A stretch of 64,000 bases of DNA from UBA1494_A sp963973975 (GCA_963973975.1 CAXBCF010000012.1:1-64000); one strand, 5' to 3'. Numbered from the stretch's first letter, positions 28,601 through 38,802 are shown. Numbers and translations are program-made. Notes: generated by a model not told the origin, from the sequence alone.

Positions 28601-31600
28601 TGGTGCCAAATACCATCAAGGCTTAAAGTTTGAGAATAAGCTATATTCGTTTGTGAACCTGCACCTCCATTTCTTGTAGAGTAAGTCAAGGTGTTTCCAT
28701 TCAACCAAAGTGCCAGTCCATTGGTAAACCCACCTTCTTCATAAATAATTCTTGTACCTGTTAGAGAAGATGGTTTTATCCATGCAGAAAAACTGACCGT
28801 GTTATAAACTGCTTCCATGAACTCTCCATCAACACTGTAGCGAATTACATGATTGGTTCCATTAAAATTTGCAGAATGCGTTCCTTGAATGGCATCAGTC
28901 GAAAACGGTGGTGCATTGGTTCCTGCTCCTGCGTTTCGATTGTTTCCCGATACATCATCAGTAGAATTGTCCATTGGCCAATAAGCATCAACACTTCCTG
29001 TAAATTCACAAATTCCTTCATCAATATCTAAAATACCATCGTTATCATCGTCTAAATCTGTGAAATCATCAACAAAGTCGTGATCAATATCCAATACATC
29101 AAATGCCAAAGAAAAGTATTCAGTACCTGAAAAGTTTACCCCTTCAAAGTAGAGGGTATCGTTAGAAATATATTTAACGTAAGGACCTAAAACTCCATTT
29201 GCCATATTTGGATCATTGCTTTTAATTAGACCATAACTAAAAGGATCTGAGCCCGCACCCGGAATACTTCCTAAATAAATACTAACAGTAACCGAACCAG
29301 GATCATTTGTTGCTGTTGATTTCCAAACTCTGCTAATGCGTTCCGTAAATAAATTTGGATTGACATCAAGCGTGTTTATAGTTGATAATGAGCCATTGTC
29401 GTTTGCCCAAATAAGGTAATCGAGCTCATCAAATGAAGCGGGATTGCTCATTTGAACTACTGCATCTGAATTTTGGCTAATACTGCTCACTTGATTTAAG
29501 GTCATTCGACAATTATCGAAACCGATTCCTGCAATATCATGGTCAAAAACCTCAGCACCAGCTCCATCTGCTATAAATAGAAGGTTTCCCTGACTGTCAA
29601 AGTAGTTGTGATTTAAGGTGATGCCATATTTAATTGCTAAGTAAGATTCTATTCGTTCAACCTCAGCTTGTGTTAATACTTCATTGTAAATAATGAATTC
29701 AGCTATCGCACCATTTAATTCTGCTGTATTGTCCGCATTATTTCCTAAAACTAAAGAATTCGTAGTCCCAACTGCTCCAAATTCTGAATTGTAGGCAGAG
29801 TTTCCATCTACCCAAAACCGTTCATTTCCAGATAAATTAACTTGTTGAGTTGATATAAAAGCTTCATTATTGGCTTTTGTTGTGGGAGAATTAACAACAG
29901 GTGTTACTCCATCGAATCGAAGAATGGGATTGTTTGTTCCGTCTCCAAAAAGTGTTCTTCTATTTACATTGTTTTCATCACTGAAATAAGTGTTTGAAGA
30001 ATTATCTGCTTTTGAAGCAACTAAAAATATGGTCTCACTTTTATCAATTACAAATGAGTAGGTAACCGCATCAAAATCAAAATCATCATTGGTACCTGTC
30101 AGTTCTGATAATCGAATATACCTTGTAGGGTTTTGCGTAACTAGATTTGTTGTTATAAAGTTAGTTGTAGAAGTTGTTTGCGGTGTTACCGGATTTGTAG
30201 AGTAACCTGCTCCTGCATTAAGTGACTCTTCAACGACCATGTCAGCGGTTGCAATATTTATATAAGAGTTCTTTCTTCTCCAAGTTAAGGTATAGGTTGC
30301 TCCTGCTGGTAAAATTTGTCCAAGATCAATGACAAGTAAATCTCCTGGATCGTAAACTTGAGCGAAGTTTCCGTTTGGATTGCCACTTGCATTACTTCCG
30401 TTGTCTATTCCTGTTGAATTTATTGGCTCATAAGTTCCATTTCCTGTAATGATTTCAGTTAGGTCTAATCCTAAATTTAATCGTTCATTATCATCTCCTG
30501 AAAAAACCAAGGCTGGATGGTTATTGAAAACATTTTCTATAAAAGTTGGTCCACTGACAACAGCAGAAGCATCATTTCCCAAAAATGCTTTATTTCTCCA
30601 TGTTGGAACTGGTTGTCCATTAGAACTCGGATTTCCTATGCCATCCAATGGTCCTTCATTTGCTTTATACCAAGCAATTAGTCCATCATTAACCCCACCT
30701 GGTCGTTTACCTAAAAATATTTCAAGGGTATCAATTTCTTCAGGACAACCAACTCTCGCTTTTAAGAAAAGTTGAATCGTTCCACCGAACTCAAAATCTT
30801 CAGCTGAGGGAATGTAATCGGCAAATAATGAAGAATCATTCGGACTAAAAGTTCCACTCCCTGAAGTGCTCCACCTAAAATTGGTATTGGGGTTTCCATT
30901 AAAATTAACCACATTTATAGCACCAGGGTCGACATTAGGCAAGGTACTACATGAAAAATCTATTGTTTCGGTAACAATATCAATACTAAACGTAGAATCG
31001 ACTATTGGAATAGGAATTAGCGTATCCAATGTAGAAAACCAGTATGAATTGATTACATTTCCATTACCAATTCCAGATGTAAAGTTGCCTGTCCAACTGT
31101 GGCAACCTGCCGGTGGCAATGCAACACAACCTGTCAAATTACTTCCACCTCCAACATCGGTATCATCCCAAAAAACAGAAGTAGAACCACTCGTAGGCAA
31201 TACCAAAGAAATTTGAAGTCCGTTTGGATTTGACTCAATATCTTGAAGAGGAACCTGAGTAACATTTGATTGAAAAAGCACTTGAATAAATATGGTATCA
31301 CCTTCAGGTACAGGTGTACCAAGACCATCAGTGCCATCCCAAGGAATACAATTAATTCCTTTACTTAAAGCTGGGGCATTGATTAAACGATCTGAAGTAG
31401 CAGGTTGGTAACCTGGAATTCCATTCACTTCAAGGTATAAATTTGCATCACTCGGACGGTTTAGTTCAATAATAATGCATTGATCATCACTAGCACAACG
31501 TTGAACGTATATAGGAGAAACAGAACGTGTTAGTGGTCTTGCAGGGTAGATACTTGTATCGGGAACACTAAGAAAAATTTGATTTAATCTATTAAGAGCT

Positions 31601-32526
31601 GTAGGAGGGCTGACTGCAGATTTAGCATCATCAGCAAAAATTCCGCTAGTACCAACTCCATTTTCATTGGCAATAACATTCCACGTTCCAGGAACGATGT
31701 CCACTAAGCCAATTCTAGAAATAATACTATCTGTGGTGTAAACAAAAAACTCTGAAGTATTTTCAGCTAAAGCAGTTAAACCTGCATTTGGAGCTCTGTT
31801 GACGGTAGATAATGACCATTGTCTCGACCACAATCTTCCTGGAATAGTTGAAGTTCCGGAGGCTATCGAAATGTCAAAATACTGAAATTCAACTGTTGCC
31901 CAAGAACAATTGGTATTATCAAACATTGTTGTTTGATCGTTGAAATTAAATTCAAAATAGTAATCTCCATTTTTAGTAGGATTGTGTACAATAGGTGTGT
32001 ATCCTGTAGTACCAACTCCATTTAAATTATCAGGACCATTGATGGCTTCAGGATGTGAACCAATAAAACCTGCAGTAGTACTTGGTGTTACTCCACCGTT
32101 CCAATATGGTATGCCTCCAATTCCAGAAGTTGCAACAATGTTTCCATCGGGATCTTTTAATCTCCAAAACACTCTTCTACCTCCGCTCACTGCATTGGTG
32201 TAATCTCCATTAATTGTTGGAACAGCATTACAGTCTGAAAACCAAAGCCTTCTTACATTAAACCCAAATTGAATTGACTCTGAGTTGAAATCTTTTACAT
32301 TAACATACATTCTTGCTAAACTATCTGAAGTATAAGTGTAAGCTGGATAGCCACCGTTGGGTGGATCTGAAATAAAGTTAACTAGAATACCTCCACTTTG
32401 ATCACTTACCGTTAATCCAGTAAATACAGGCCAAACTGATTTAGTGCCTTCAGCGTAAACTGATGTGATTGATAGCACACTTAATAGAAAAGTAAGAATT
32501 AAAAATTTCTTAAATAATTGATTCAT
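25633..32526 (-). CDS. Giant T9SS surface protein with thrombospondin type 3 repeats and LamG-like domains
   Basis: About 2,297 residues. ATG 32526 is preferred over ATG 32541 since it begins MNQLFKKFLILTFLLSVL, a standard signal peptide. Approximate layout: an N-terminal unique region (30-600), a DUF8202-like module (610-1150, with YLAIKYGITLNHNYFDSQG), a thrombospondin type 3 segment, LamG/concanavalin-like domain 1 (1180-1385), TSP3 block (1390-1630), LamG 2 (1640-1850), TSP3 block 2 (1855-2115, DSDGDGLPDWIEGFDENG), a fibronectin-like strand region, and a T9SS sorting domain (MYPNPNGADELYLM). TSP3 repeats bind Ca2+ through DxDxDG loops. Paralogue of the next gene. A surface adhesin or matrix protein is plausible; the ligand is unknown. 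Confidence 0.9.
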   Translation of the reverse strand: MNQLFKKFLILTFLLSVLSITSVYAEGTKSVWPVFTGLTVSDQSGGILVNFISDPPNGGYPAYTYTSDSLARMYVNVKDFNSESIQFGFNVRRLWFSDCNAVPTINGDYTNAVSGGRRVFWRLKDPDGNIVATSGIGGIPYWNGGVTPSTTAGFIGSHPEAINGPDNLNGVGTTGYTPIVHNPTKNGDYYFEFNFNDQTTMFDNTNCSWATVEFQYFDISIASGTSTIPGRLWSRQWSLSTVNRAPNAGLTALAENTSEFFVYTTDSIISRIGLVDIVPGTWNVIANENGVGTSGIFADDAKSAVSPPTALNRLNQIFLSVPDTSIYPARPLTRSVSPIYVQRCASDDQCIIIELNRPSDANLYLEVNGIPGYQPATSDRLINAPALSKGINCIPWDGTDGLGTPVPEGDTIFIQVLFQSNVTQVPLQDIESNPNGLQISLVLPTSGSTSVFWDDTDVGGGSNLTGCVALPPAGCHSWTGNFTSGIGNGNVINSYWFSTLDTLIPIPIVDSTFSIDIVTETIDFSCSTLPNVDPGAINVVNFNGNPNTNFRWSTSGSGTFSPNDSSLFADYIPSAEDFEFGGTIQLFLKARVGCPEEIDTLEIFLGKRPGGVNDGLIAWYKANEGPLDGIGNPSSNGQPVPTWRNKAFLGNDASAVVSGPTFIENVFNNHPALVFSGDDNERLNLGLDLTEIITGNGTYEPINSTGIDNGSNASGNPNGNFAQVYDPGDLLVIDLGQILPAGATYTLTWRRKNSYINIATADMVVEESLNAGAGYSTNPVTPQTTSTTNFITTNLVTQNPTRYIRLSELTGTNDDFDFDAVTYSFVIDKSETIFLVASKADNSSNTYFSDENNVNRRTLFGDGTNNPILRFDGVTPVVNSPTTKANNEAFISTQQVNLSGNERFWVDGNSAYNSEFGAVGTTNSLVLGNNADNTAELNGAIAEFIIYNEVLTQAEVERIESYLAIKYGITLNHNYFDSQGNLLFIADGAGAEVFDHDIAGIGFDNCRMTLNQVSSISQNSDAVVQMSNPASFDELDYLIWANDNGSLSTINTLDVNPNLFTERISRVWKSTATNDPGSVTVSIYLGSIPGAGSDPFSYGLIKSNDPNMANGVLGPYVKYISNDTLYFEGVNFSGTEYFSLAFDVLDIDHDFVDDFTDLDDDNDGILDIDEGICEFTGSVDAYWPMDNSTDDVSGNNRNAGAGTNAPPFSTDAIQGTHSANFNGTNHVIRYSVDGEFMEAVYNTVSFSAWIKPSSLTGTRIIYEEGGFTNGLALWLNGNTLTYSTRNGGAGSQTNIAYSQTLSLDGIWHHVACTFDNGVMKLYLDGVPETTTAAYTTIPSHTSNGGLGGDISDNASGALGNYAGLLDAARYSFTEVWSDARIALEAEPLCDSDGDGIPNKFDLDSDNDGIPDIIEAGGIDIDGDGRVDVFADTDGDGWADTFDPDNGGTPLADEDQNGDGLRNRIDIDSDNDGIIDNIEAQASTASPIVPTGIDSDNDGVDNAFDIDNGGNFLVPVNTDALDLPDYLDTDSDNDGYSDFIEGYDMNNDKVADISISGLDTDSDGLDDVFDNVNGINPSTNVTNGGQTSDDFPNLDQPLTAERDWREKLDTDGDGVADFFDVDNDNDGILDVDESDCNNPQVLFTGMVDAFWAMDNSTNDISGNNRNAGAGTVAPTFTTDAVQGTHAAVFNGTNQKVRYSVDNGFMESDYTQVSFSAWIKPNSLTGTRIIYEEGATTNGLTLWLSGNTLRYSARSGSNQINLVHTETLALDNAWHHVACTFNEGLMSLYFDGEVVTLIAPYTSIPPHSSDGGVGGEFGGTAANVTGNYSGLLDAARYSFTEAWPSSRIVYESQRLCDSDGDGVFDRFDLDADNDGVPDIIEAGGVDGDGDGRVGAFVDTDGDGWADTFDPDNGGTPLTDDDIDGDGYPNRLDLDSDNDGLIDNVEAQTTAAFQALSGLDTDGDGWDDSYDSDNGGTAITLSDADSDGTPDYLDLDSDGDGLPDWIEGFDENGSVDALDDFLIRSDNFELAAGNPLFYVNTDDADADGIPDWLEDDNTNGFPNFLDPTHPLYQDSDGDGLIDLYDTDNFGVLSNLPDLDGDGEYDFRDTDNQISLPITLIYFNAIKQGDQVLLTWATSSEINNDYFTIERSSDARNYKTILEHPGAGNSQMEIQYQRFDKTPLQGNNYYRLRQTDFDGKTDITSPKVVYFSSAIEAMEMYPNPNGADELYLMFTNLAVGNYRFKIQDIQGKLHRDELFNIGKEERKVVKVMRGMSNLAKGTYIISITGENFVRHLKYIQQ
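26190..29070 (-). repeat. Internal DNA repeats: two LamG-TSP3 units of the giant gene
   Basis: The unit LamG+TSP3 occurs twice: LamG at about 28,380-29,000 and 26,990-27,625, each followed (downstream on the minus strand) by TSP3 coding blocks of degenerate 36-39 base Asp/Gly codons. Shared protein text includes DISGNNRNAGAGT and GTRIIYEEG. The short repeats are coding and are not CRISPR. Confidence 0.8.
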
Positions 32527-32623
32527 AATAAAATAACACATTCAAAAAAATAAAAAATACATTTTTCATTAAAATGTTAAAACTAATCAAATTAAATTCA
32601 ATAAAAGGCTAATTTCATATAGC

Positions 32624-35600
32624 TTAGAAGACTATGTATTTAAATAGTTTTTGTTTTGAATCAAATTCAATCTTTACAATGTAAATACCACTTGTCAGCT
32701 TCATCCCATTTAAGATTTCAATTTTAGTAGTAACATTTTCAGGCAATGCGATTAATTCTCTAGCAAGAATTTTTTGACCATTGGCACTATTAATACTGAT
32801 ATAGATAGTTTCACCGCCCAACTCATTAGCAAATTCTAAATTCAATAGATTACCATCTCCTGGATTAGGATAAATTCTAATAGAATTTCTAGTAGGATTA
32901 AACTGTACCACTTCAATTGGAAACTCTTTAGTTTCGCCATTAAAATCAGTTTGCCTTAATCGGTAATAATTTGTTCCTTGCAATGGATTTTTATCATAGC
33001 GCTCATAGTGAATTTCAACTTGGCTATTTCCAGCTCCAGTATGTTTTAGAATTGGTCTAAAATTTCTAGCATCTTGAGAGCGTTCTATGGTAAAAAAGTC
33101 ATTATTGATTTCAGAAGTGGTTGCCCATTTTAACAATACCTGTTCCCCTTGTTTGATTGCATTAAAGTAGAGTAAAGTAATTGGCAATGAAATTTGATTA
33201 TCCGTATCTCTGAAATCATACTCCCCGTCATTATCTAAATCTGGTAAATTCGATGCAGCACCAAAATTATCGGCATCATATAAATCAATTAAACCATCAC
33301 CATCAGTATCTTGATAAAGTGGATGTGATGCCTGTAAAAAGTTTGGTCGACCATTCGAATCATCGTCTTCCAGCCAATCTGGAATACCATCTGTGTCTGC
33401 ATCGTCAATATTCACATAGTATAATGGATTTCCAGCGGCCAATTCAAAGTCGTCTGCCCGAATAATAAAATCATCCAAAGCATCGCCTGAACCATTGTCA
33501 TCAAATCCTTCAATCCAATCTGCTAAGCCGTCACCATCGGCATCCAAGTCCAAATAGTCAGGGATGCCATCTGAATCTGCATCACTCAATGTAATAGCAG
33601 TTCCACCATTGTCAGAATCATAGCGATTGTCCCATCCATCGCCATCAGTATCAGTTCCTAAAGGAGCTTGAAATGCGGCAGTAGTTTGTGCTTCAACATT
33701 ATCTATTAAGCCATCATTATCCGAATCTAAATCAAATCGATTTGGCAATCCATCACCATCTGAATCTTCATCGGCAAGAGTAGTTCCTCCATTGTCTGAA
33801 TCAAAAGTATTTGCCCATCCATCGCCATCAGAGTCCAATGTTGCATCTACGCGTGCATTTCCATTTGCATCCACTCCACCTGCTTCAACAATGTCCTGAA
33901 TACCATCGTTATCAGAATCTAAATCCAATCGATTTAAAACTCCATCAGCATCAAAATCTCCATCCTCTAAAACAGTCCCTCCGTTATCAGAATCAAAGGT
34001 ATCTGCCCAACCATCATTGTCTGTATCAGAAGAAGCATCTACTCTACCATCCTCATCTGTGTCAACGCCTCCCGCTTCAACAATATCTGTAAGACCATCA
34101 TTATCAGAATCTAAATCCACTCGATTAGTATACCCATCTCCATCGCTATCAGGATCAGTTAGTGGAGTGCCACCGTTATCAGGATCAAAAACATTCGACC
34201 ATCCATCAGCATCTGTATCGGTAAAAACTCCATCAACTACTCCATTGTTGTCACTATCAATTCCACCGGCTTCAACAATATCGGGTATTCCATCATTTTC
34301 AGAATCCAAGTCTCTTTCATCAGGTATTCCATCACCATCTGAATCGCACAGCGCAGATGTAGATAAAATTGAAAAAGGCAACAATGTTTTAGAAATTGAT
34401 GGCCCTTGGTAAGAAACACTTAAGTTTTGTCCACCTGTATTTTCAAAAAACAACACCCGTATAGAATGAAACCCTCCACTTAAAACGATGGAACCTGAAC
34501 GCTCTTGGTTGCCATGCAATCCATCGTTATTGACTACTTCTGTTCCATTTATAAATAGTTTTGATCCATCGTCTGAAGTTGTAAAGAAAGTATAGGTTCC
34601 AGCACTATCAATATTAATAAACCCTGTATAACGTATTGAAAAAGTATTGGGATCACCAGGATCAACCGCATTTTGAAGTGTATTGACATTAAATGTTCCA
34701 ATAATTCCAACAGACAAAGCACCTGTAGAAGAAATGTTGTCTACTGTGTTTCCCGTAGGAACAAGATCATAAAATTCATAGTTTAAATTACCAGCTGAAG
34801 AACAACCACTATTTTCATCTGCATCTAATATTCCATCGTTGTCTTTATCGATATCGAAATAATCGGCAATTCCATCATTGTCTGTATCTAACAATTCTCT
34901 CCAATCTCTTTCAGGCGTATCGGGATCATCTAAATTTGGAAAATCTTCGGAAGTTTGTGTACCGTTGGTAACATTGCTTGAAGAATTGATTCCATTTACT
35001 AAATCAAAGGCATCATCTAAACCATCATTGTCTGAGTCAGTTCCACTTAAATTAGTGTTCGCTATATTATTATTACTCGTATCGTACGCTTCAATTAAAT
35101 CAGAATAACCATCATTGTCTGAATCTGTGTCTAAATAATCTGGTTCGTCAGTACCATCTGTATTGACAGGAACCAATAAGCTGTTCGATAAATCTGGATC
35201 AAAAGCATCGTCTATTCCATCTCCATCTGCATCAGACCCAGAAGGGACTATTGGTGTAGATGTAGAAGCCTGAGCTTCAATATTATCGATAATACCATCA
35301 TTGTCAGAATCAATGTCAATGCGATTGGGAAAACCATCTCCGTCTGAATCACCATCTGATAGAGGAGTACCACCATTGTCAGGATCAAAAGTATTGGCCC
35401 ATCCATCACCGTCGGTATCAACAAAAGTATCTACCATGCCATCGCCATCTGCATCTACTCCTCCTGCTTCAACAATATCGGGAATACCATCATTATCAGC
35501 ATCTAAATCCAAACGATCAATAATACCATCTCCATCAGAATCCAAATCGTTGTTTTCTATTGTTGATAAAATAGAAAATGGTAAAAAGGTTTTACCTATA

Positions 35601-37591
35601 GTAGCACTGGAATAAGAAACTTCTAATATTTCATCACCTCCTGCCTCATAATAAAGAACGCTAATTGGGTAAACACCTGTAGTCAGGAATATTGTTCCAG
35701 ACTCTTCAGCAGCTGCATGGTTCCCGTCATTATCGACAACCTCGATACCATTGATAAATAGTTTTGAACCATCATCAGAATTGGTATAAAAAGTATAAGT
35801 GGCATCAACAAGAATATTGATAAACCCTGAAAACCGAATAGAGTAATTATTAGGATCACCTGGATCAACAGCAGCTTGAAGTGCATCAACATCAAAACTA
35901 TTAACAGTACCAACGGATAATGCTCCAGTTGTAGGTATATTGTCAACTGTATTACCAGGAGGTGTTAAGTCATAAAATTCATAATTAAGCGAACCCGATA
36001 CAAAACCTTCTTCATCAATGTCTAAAATACCATCGTTATCATCGTCTATATCAAAAAAGTTAAAAACCCCATCACCATCGGTATCAATATCTCCGGAGCA
36101 ATTAAATTCAACTAGACCCACCGCATCAATCTGAAAGTCAGTTGTACTAGGAGGATTATCTTTTGAAATTCTTAAATACCTAAATTCGTTTTGAGATGTA
36201 ATGGTGTCGGAAATAGCTACAGTACTATTGGTTGATGGCGAACTGTTGTTTAAAAAGTAGTTTACATTATCGGTTGACTCTTCGATAATCGGTATAGCAG
36301 TTCCAGTTTCACCTGTTCTTTCTCTCCAAGTCATTAAATACTTGGTTCCGACAGCCTGTATGCTGCCAAAATCAAATACTAGCGTGTTGCCATTGGTAAA
36401 CCAATCAGCAAATAAACCATCTATTGCGCCTAAAATATTTCCGCTATTTCCAACACCTGCAACAGAAGTTATAACTCCCGGATAAATTACCGTATCTTCA
36501 GTAATAAATCCATTGACACAAATTACTTTTAATGAAACCAAAGCGGTATCAAAAGCGCCATCAAGATCTTCGAGAATGTATCTAAAACTATCAAACCCTA
36601 CAAAATTTAAAGGTGGCGTGTAATCAACATAATCATCACGAGGATCTGTAGGAGTTCCATTGTTATTGATGCTTAAAGTTCCTCCTTGAAAGCTTTGATT
36701 ATCATTAATTGCAACGTTATTCCCAGCTTGCAAAATTCCTATAGTATCAGATTCAAAGTCAAAATCATTGATCCCAATTTTCAAAACATCAATTGTAGCG
36801 GCAGTATTTTGAAAAACAGTTAAGTTATCATTAATTGCAACTGGTCGCAAATTACTTGGTCCTGTTCCCGTAACAATTGGAACTCCTGTTGTTGGATTAC
36901 AGGTTCCTCCTGTTCCACGAAATACAGTCAAGCCATTGCATATATTATTTGAATTAGCACCACTTTCAAAAATTACCTCATTATCAACAGTACTTGCGCC
37001 AATACTTGCTCCACCATCACCACATAAAAGAGAGTTTGTACCTTGTAAATGAAAATCATCGTCAATCTCAATACATACATTCACCTGCGTGTAAAAAATT
37101 GCTCTATCTCTTATATGGATGTCATCAGAACAATAATTTTCAGATCCTTCAAACGCATAGAAAATAGCATTATCCTCTAAATAAATATCAATTTCGAAAG
37201 GATTAGGTGTTCCAGGACCTTCAGTCGCTAATCCAGTATAAAATTTTCCATAATTAAAAACCTTTCCATTATTAATCAATGCAAAACCATTATTATTATC
37301 ACCCACAGTTACCCACAATAAACCAAGGGTGTCAATAGTCATGAAACCTTCATATTGATATAAAATCCCAGTTGTTCCAAAATCGATGTATACAGTATCA
37401 TTATCACTTATAATGACAAAATCAGTAGGAGCTGGAAAGTCAACTCCTTCCACTCCACCGGCGCCGGCACTTAAAGACCAAGTTGAACCATCATTCCAAT
37501 CTCCGGTTTGAACAGAAGTAAAAGTATTTTGTGCTTGAGAAAATTCTATTGAGCTGAAAAGTAGTAGAAAAAAGTAGAATAGTTTGTTCAT
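32624..37591 (-). CDS. Giant T9SS surface protein with thrombospondin type 3 repeats and PA14-like domains
   Basis: About 1,655 residues. ATG 37591 is preferred over ATG 37627, giving MNKLFYFFLLLFSSIEFSQA as signal peptide. Layout: unique N-terminal domain, a cadherin-like tandem segment (PVAINDNLTVFQNTAATIDV), a discoidin-like region, PA14-like domain 1 (NYEFYDLTPPGNTVDN, TFYTNSDDGSKLFINGIEVV), TSP3 block, PA14-like domain 2 (NYEFYDLVPTGNTVDN), long TSP3 block (DSDNDGL, DLDSDGDG repeats) and a T9SS sorting domain (IRIYPNPGDGNLLNL). PA14 domains often bind glycans. The last TSP3 and fibronectin-like segment (LPITLLYFNAIKQGEQVLL) is nearly identical to the downstream paralogue, whereas the final sorting domain differs. 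Calcium binding is expected; ligand unknown. Confidence 0.9.
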   Translation of the reverse strand: MNKLFYFFLLLFSSIEFSQAQNTFTSVQTGDWNDGSTWSLSAGAGGVEGVDFPAPTDFVIISDNDTVYIDFGTTGILYQYEGFMTIDTLGLLWVTVGDNNNGFALINNGKVFNYGKFYTGLATEGPGTPNPFEIDIYLEDNAIFYAFEGSENYCSDDIHIRDRAIFYTQVNVCIEIDDDFHLQGTNSLLCGDGGASIGASTVDNEVIFESGANSNNICNGLTVFRGTGGTCNPTTGVPIVTGTGPSNLRPVAINDNLTVFQNTAATIDVLKIGINDFDFESDTIGILQAGNNVAINDNQSFQGGTLSINNNGTPTDPRDDYVDYTPPLNFVGFDSFRYILEDLDGAFDTALVSLKVICVNGFITEDTVIYPGVITSVAGVGNSGNILGAIDGLFADWFTNGNTLVFDFGSIQAVGTKYLMTWRERTGETGTAIPIIEESTDNVNYFLNNSSPSTNSTVAISDTITSQNEFRYLRISKDNPPSTTDFQIDAVGLVEFNCSGDIDTDGDGVFNFFDIDDDNDGILDIDEEGFVSGSLNYEFYDLTPPGNTVDNIPTTGALSVGTVNSFDVDALQAAVDPGDPNNYSIRFSGFINILVDATYTFYTNSDDGSKLFINGIEVVDNDGNHAAAEESGTIFLTTGVYPISVLYYEAGGDEILEVSYSSATIGKTFLPFSILSTIENNDLDSDGDGIIDRLDLDADNDGIPDIVEAGGVDADGDGMVDTFVDTDGDGWANTFDPDNGGTPLSDGDSDGDGFPNRIDIDSDNDGIIDNIEAQASTSTPIVPSGSDADGDGIDDAFDPDLSNSLLVPVNTDGTDEPDYLDTDSDNDGYSDLIEAYDTSNNNIANTNLSGTDSDNDGLDDAFDLVNGINSSSNVTNGTQTSEDFPNLDDPDTPERDWRELLDTDNDGIADYFDIDKDNDGILDADENSGCSSAGNLNYEFYDLVPTGNTVDNISSTGALSVGIIGTFNVNTLQNAVDPGDPNTFSIRYTGFINIDSAGTYTFFTTSDDGSKLFINGTEVVNNDGLHGNQERSGSIVLSGGFHSIRVLFFENTGGQNLSVSYQGPSISKTLLPFSILSTSALCDSDGDGIPDERDLDSENDGIPDIVEAGGIDSDNNGVVDGVFTDTDADGWSNVFDPDNGGTPLTDPDSDGDGYTNRVDLDSDNDGLTDIVEAGGVDTDEDGRVDASSDTDNDGWADTFDSDNGGTVLEDGDFDADGVLNRLDLDSDNDGIQDIVEAGGVDANGNARVDATLDSDGDGWANTFDSDNGGTTLADEDSDGDGLPNRFDLDSDNDGLIDNVEAQTTAAFQAPLGTDTDGDGWDNRYDSDNGGTAITLSDADSDGIPDYLDLDADGDGLADWIEGFDDNGSGDALDDFIIRADDFELAAGNPLYYVNIDDADTDGIPDWLEDDDSNGRPNFLQASHPLYQDTDGDGLIDLYDADNFGAASNLPDLDNDGEYDFRDTDNQISLPITLLYFNAIKQGEQVLLKWATTSEINNDFFTIERSQDARNFRPILKHTGAGNSQVEIHYERYDKNPLQGTNYYRLRQTDFNGETKEFPIEVVQFNPTRNSIRIYPNPGDGNLLNLEFANELGGETIYISINSANGQKILARELIALPENVTTKIEILNGMKLTSGIYIVKIEFDSKQKLFKYIVF

Positions 37592-37624
37592 TTCAAATGA
37601 TTTAACAAATTGATTTAATCGTTG

Positions 37625-37632
37625 CAAAAATA
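37625..37632 (-). promoter_or_regulatory. -7 box for the PA14 giant gene
   Basis: The minus strand reads TATTTTTG, matching TAnnTTTG, about 33 bases before ATG 37591. Confidence 0.4.
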
Positions 37633-37741
37633 ATTAAATGAGAGTAGGTTAACTATTTCTCTGAACGATAATTAATTCAAAAAGTTATAAAAAAAGGGGA
37701 ATAGTCTTAATTTACTAGAATAGGTAATATACCTAGTGGTT

Positions 37742-38584
37742 CTATAAGTTTTGGTTGGCGTTTAAAACTTCAATCAATTTACGACTTACCTTGTTAAAAT
37801 ATCGCTTCTTATGATAAGAGCCTACCCATGAAATTCCCTGAACGGAATTGCTTAAAAATAGCTCATCTGCTCGTTCTAGGTAGTTGATTGGAAGTTGTCC
37901 TTCAGCTACTTTCAACCCAATTTGTTTGGCTATTTGAATCACAATTTTTCGCATAACACCATCTAAGCATCCTTCAGATAATAATGGTGTATATAAAGTA
38001 TTGCCAAAAACAAGAAAGATATTGGATTTTGTAGCCTCCACAATGTTGCCTGTGGTGTTTAAAAGCACCAATTCATCTACTAACTTTTTGTCCTTTTCCA
38101 TTGAAGCCATAACATAGGGTAATGAATTCAAGGTTTTGAACCGCAACAATGGATTAAAGTAAATTTTATTTTCCTCTGCTACATCAATAGAAAAACCTCT
38201 GGTGTTTAGTTGGTATTCGTTCACCGAGATTGGTTCAGTTTCTATGAAATAATAAGGCTTGTTGGTTTGAGGAATATATGTCCCACCACCTGATCTAAAA
38301 AGGGTTAGTCGAATACGACCACCTTTGTTAATCTCATTTTTAATTAATAACTGTTCAATGCAAACTTTAATTTCTTCAAACTGCTGTTGGTGGTATTCTA
38401 TTTTAAGAAACTCCATCCCTTTTCTCAATCTTTCAATGTGAAGAGAATAAAATTGAGGCTTCCCATCAATTACCCGAATACTTTCAAATAAACCATCTCC
38501 ATACTTCATTGCTCTGTTAATTACAAATGAGGCTTGGTTGATGTCAAAAAATTTGTTGTTGTAGCAATAAAAAAAGGGAATCAT
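37742..38584 (-). CDS. Class IV aminotransferase, aminodeoxychorismate-lyase-like
   Basis: About 280 residues from ATG 38584 (MIPFFYCYNNKFFDINQASF), preferred over the upstream ATG 38647, which would add 21 residues unlike the family. PLP-binding and catalytic features match: FKTLNSLPYVMASME (Lys that carries PLP), TGNIVEATKSNIFLV, and the N-terminal MKYGDGLFESIRV. The branched-chain aminotransferase, D-amino-acid aminotransferase and PabC (4-amino-4-deoxychorismate lyase) families share this fold. The short length and lack of branched-chain signatures favour PabC-type folate synthesis; this remains a family-level call. Confidence 0.75.
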   Translation of the reverse strand: MIPFFYCYNNKFFDINQASFVINRAMKYGDGLFESIRVIDGKPQFYSLHIERLRKGMEFLKIEYHQQQFEEIKVCIEQLLIKNEINKGGRIRLTLFRSGGGTYIPQTNKPYYFIETEPISVNEYQLNTRGFSIDVAEENKIYFNPLLRFKTLNSLPYVMASMEKDKKLVDELVLLNTTGNIVEATKSNIFLVFGNTLYTPLLSEGCLDGVMRKIVIQIAKQIGLKVAEGQLPINYLERADELFLSNSVQGISWVGSYHKKRYFNKVSRKLIEVLNANQNL

Positions 38585-38802
38585 TCTTTTATTTTTAATA
38601 GCTCTGCGAAGTTGCTTAAAAAATTGAGAATAGAAAAATAAATCCACTATTCAAGCCTTTCGATTTTAACTGAAAACTTCTATGCTCAATAGCCTAAAGT
38701 TTCTAAAAAACTTTTTAAACTCTCTATGTTTTATTACCTTTAGGGAAATTCATAGTTATCTATAAAAAGATAGCTTCAATCTTAACTTAAAACAAAAAAA
38801 TA

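Noticed and set aside
32542..32623. A small gene between the two giant proteins
   Set aside because: Only short AT-rich sequence; no start with coding signal.
26190..36100. Short regular repeats resembling CRISPR or satellite DNA
   Set aside because: They lie in one open frame and encode DxDxDG thrombospondin type 3 motifs. Repeat units vary by codon wobble, and there are no spacers or cas genes.
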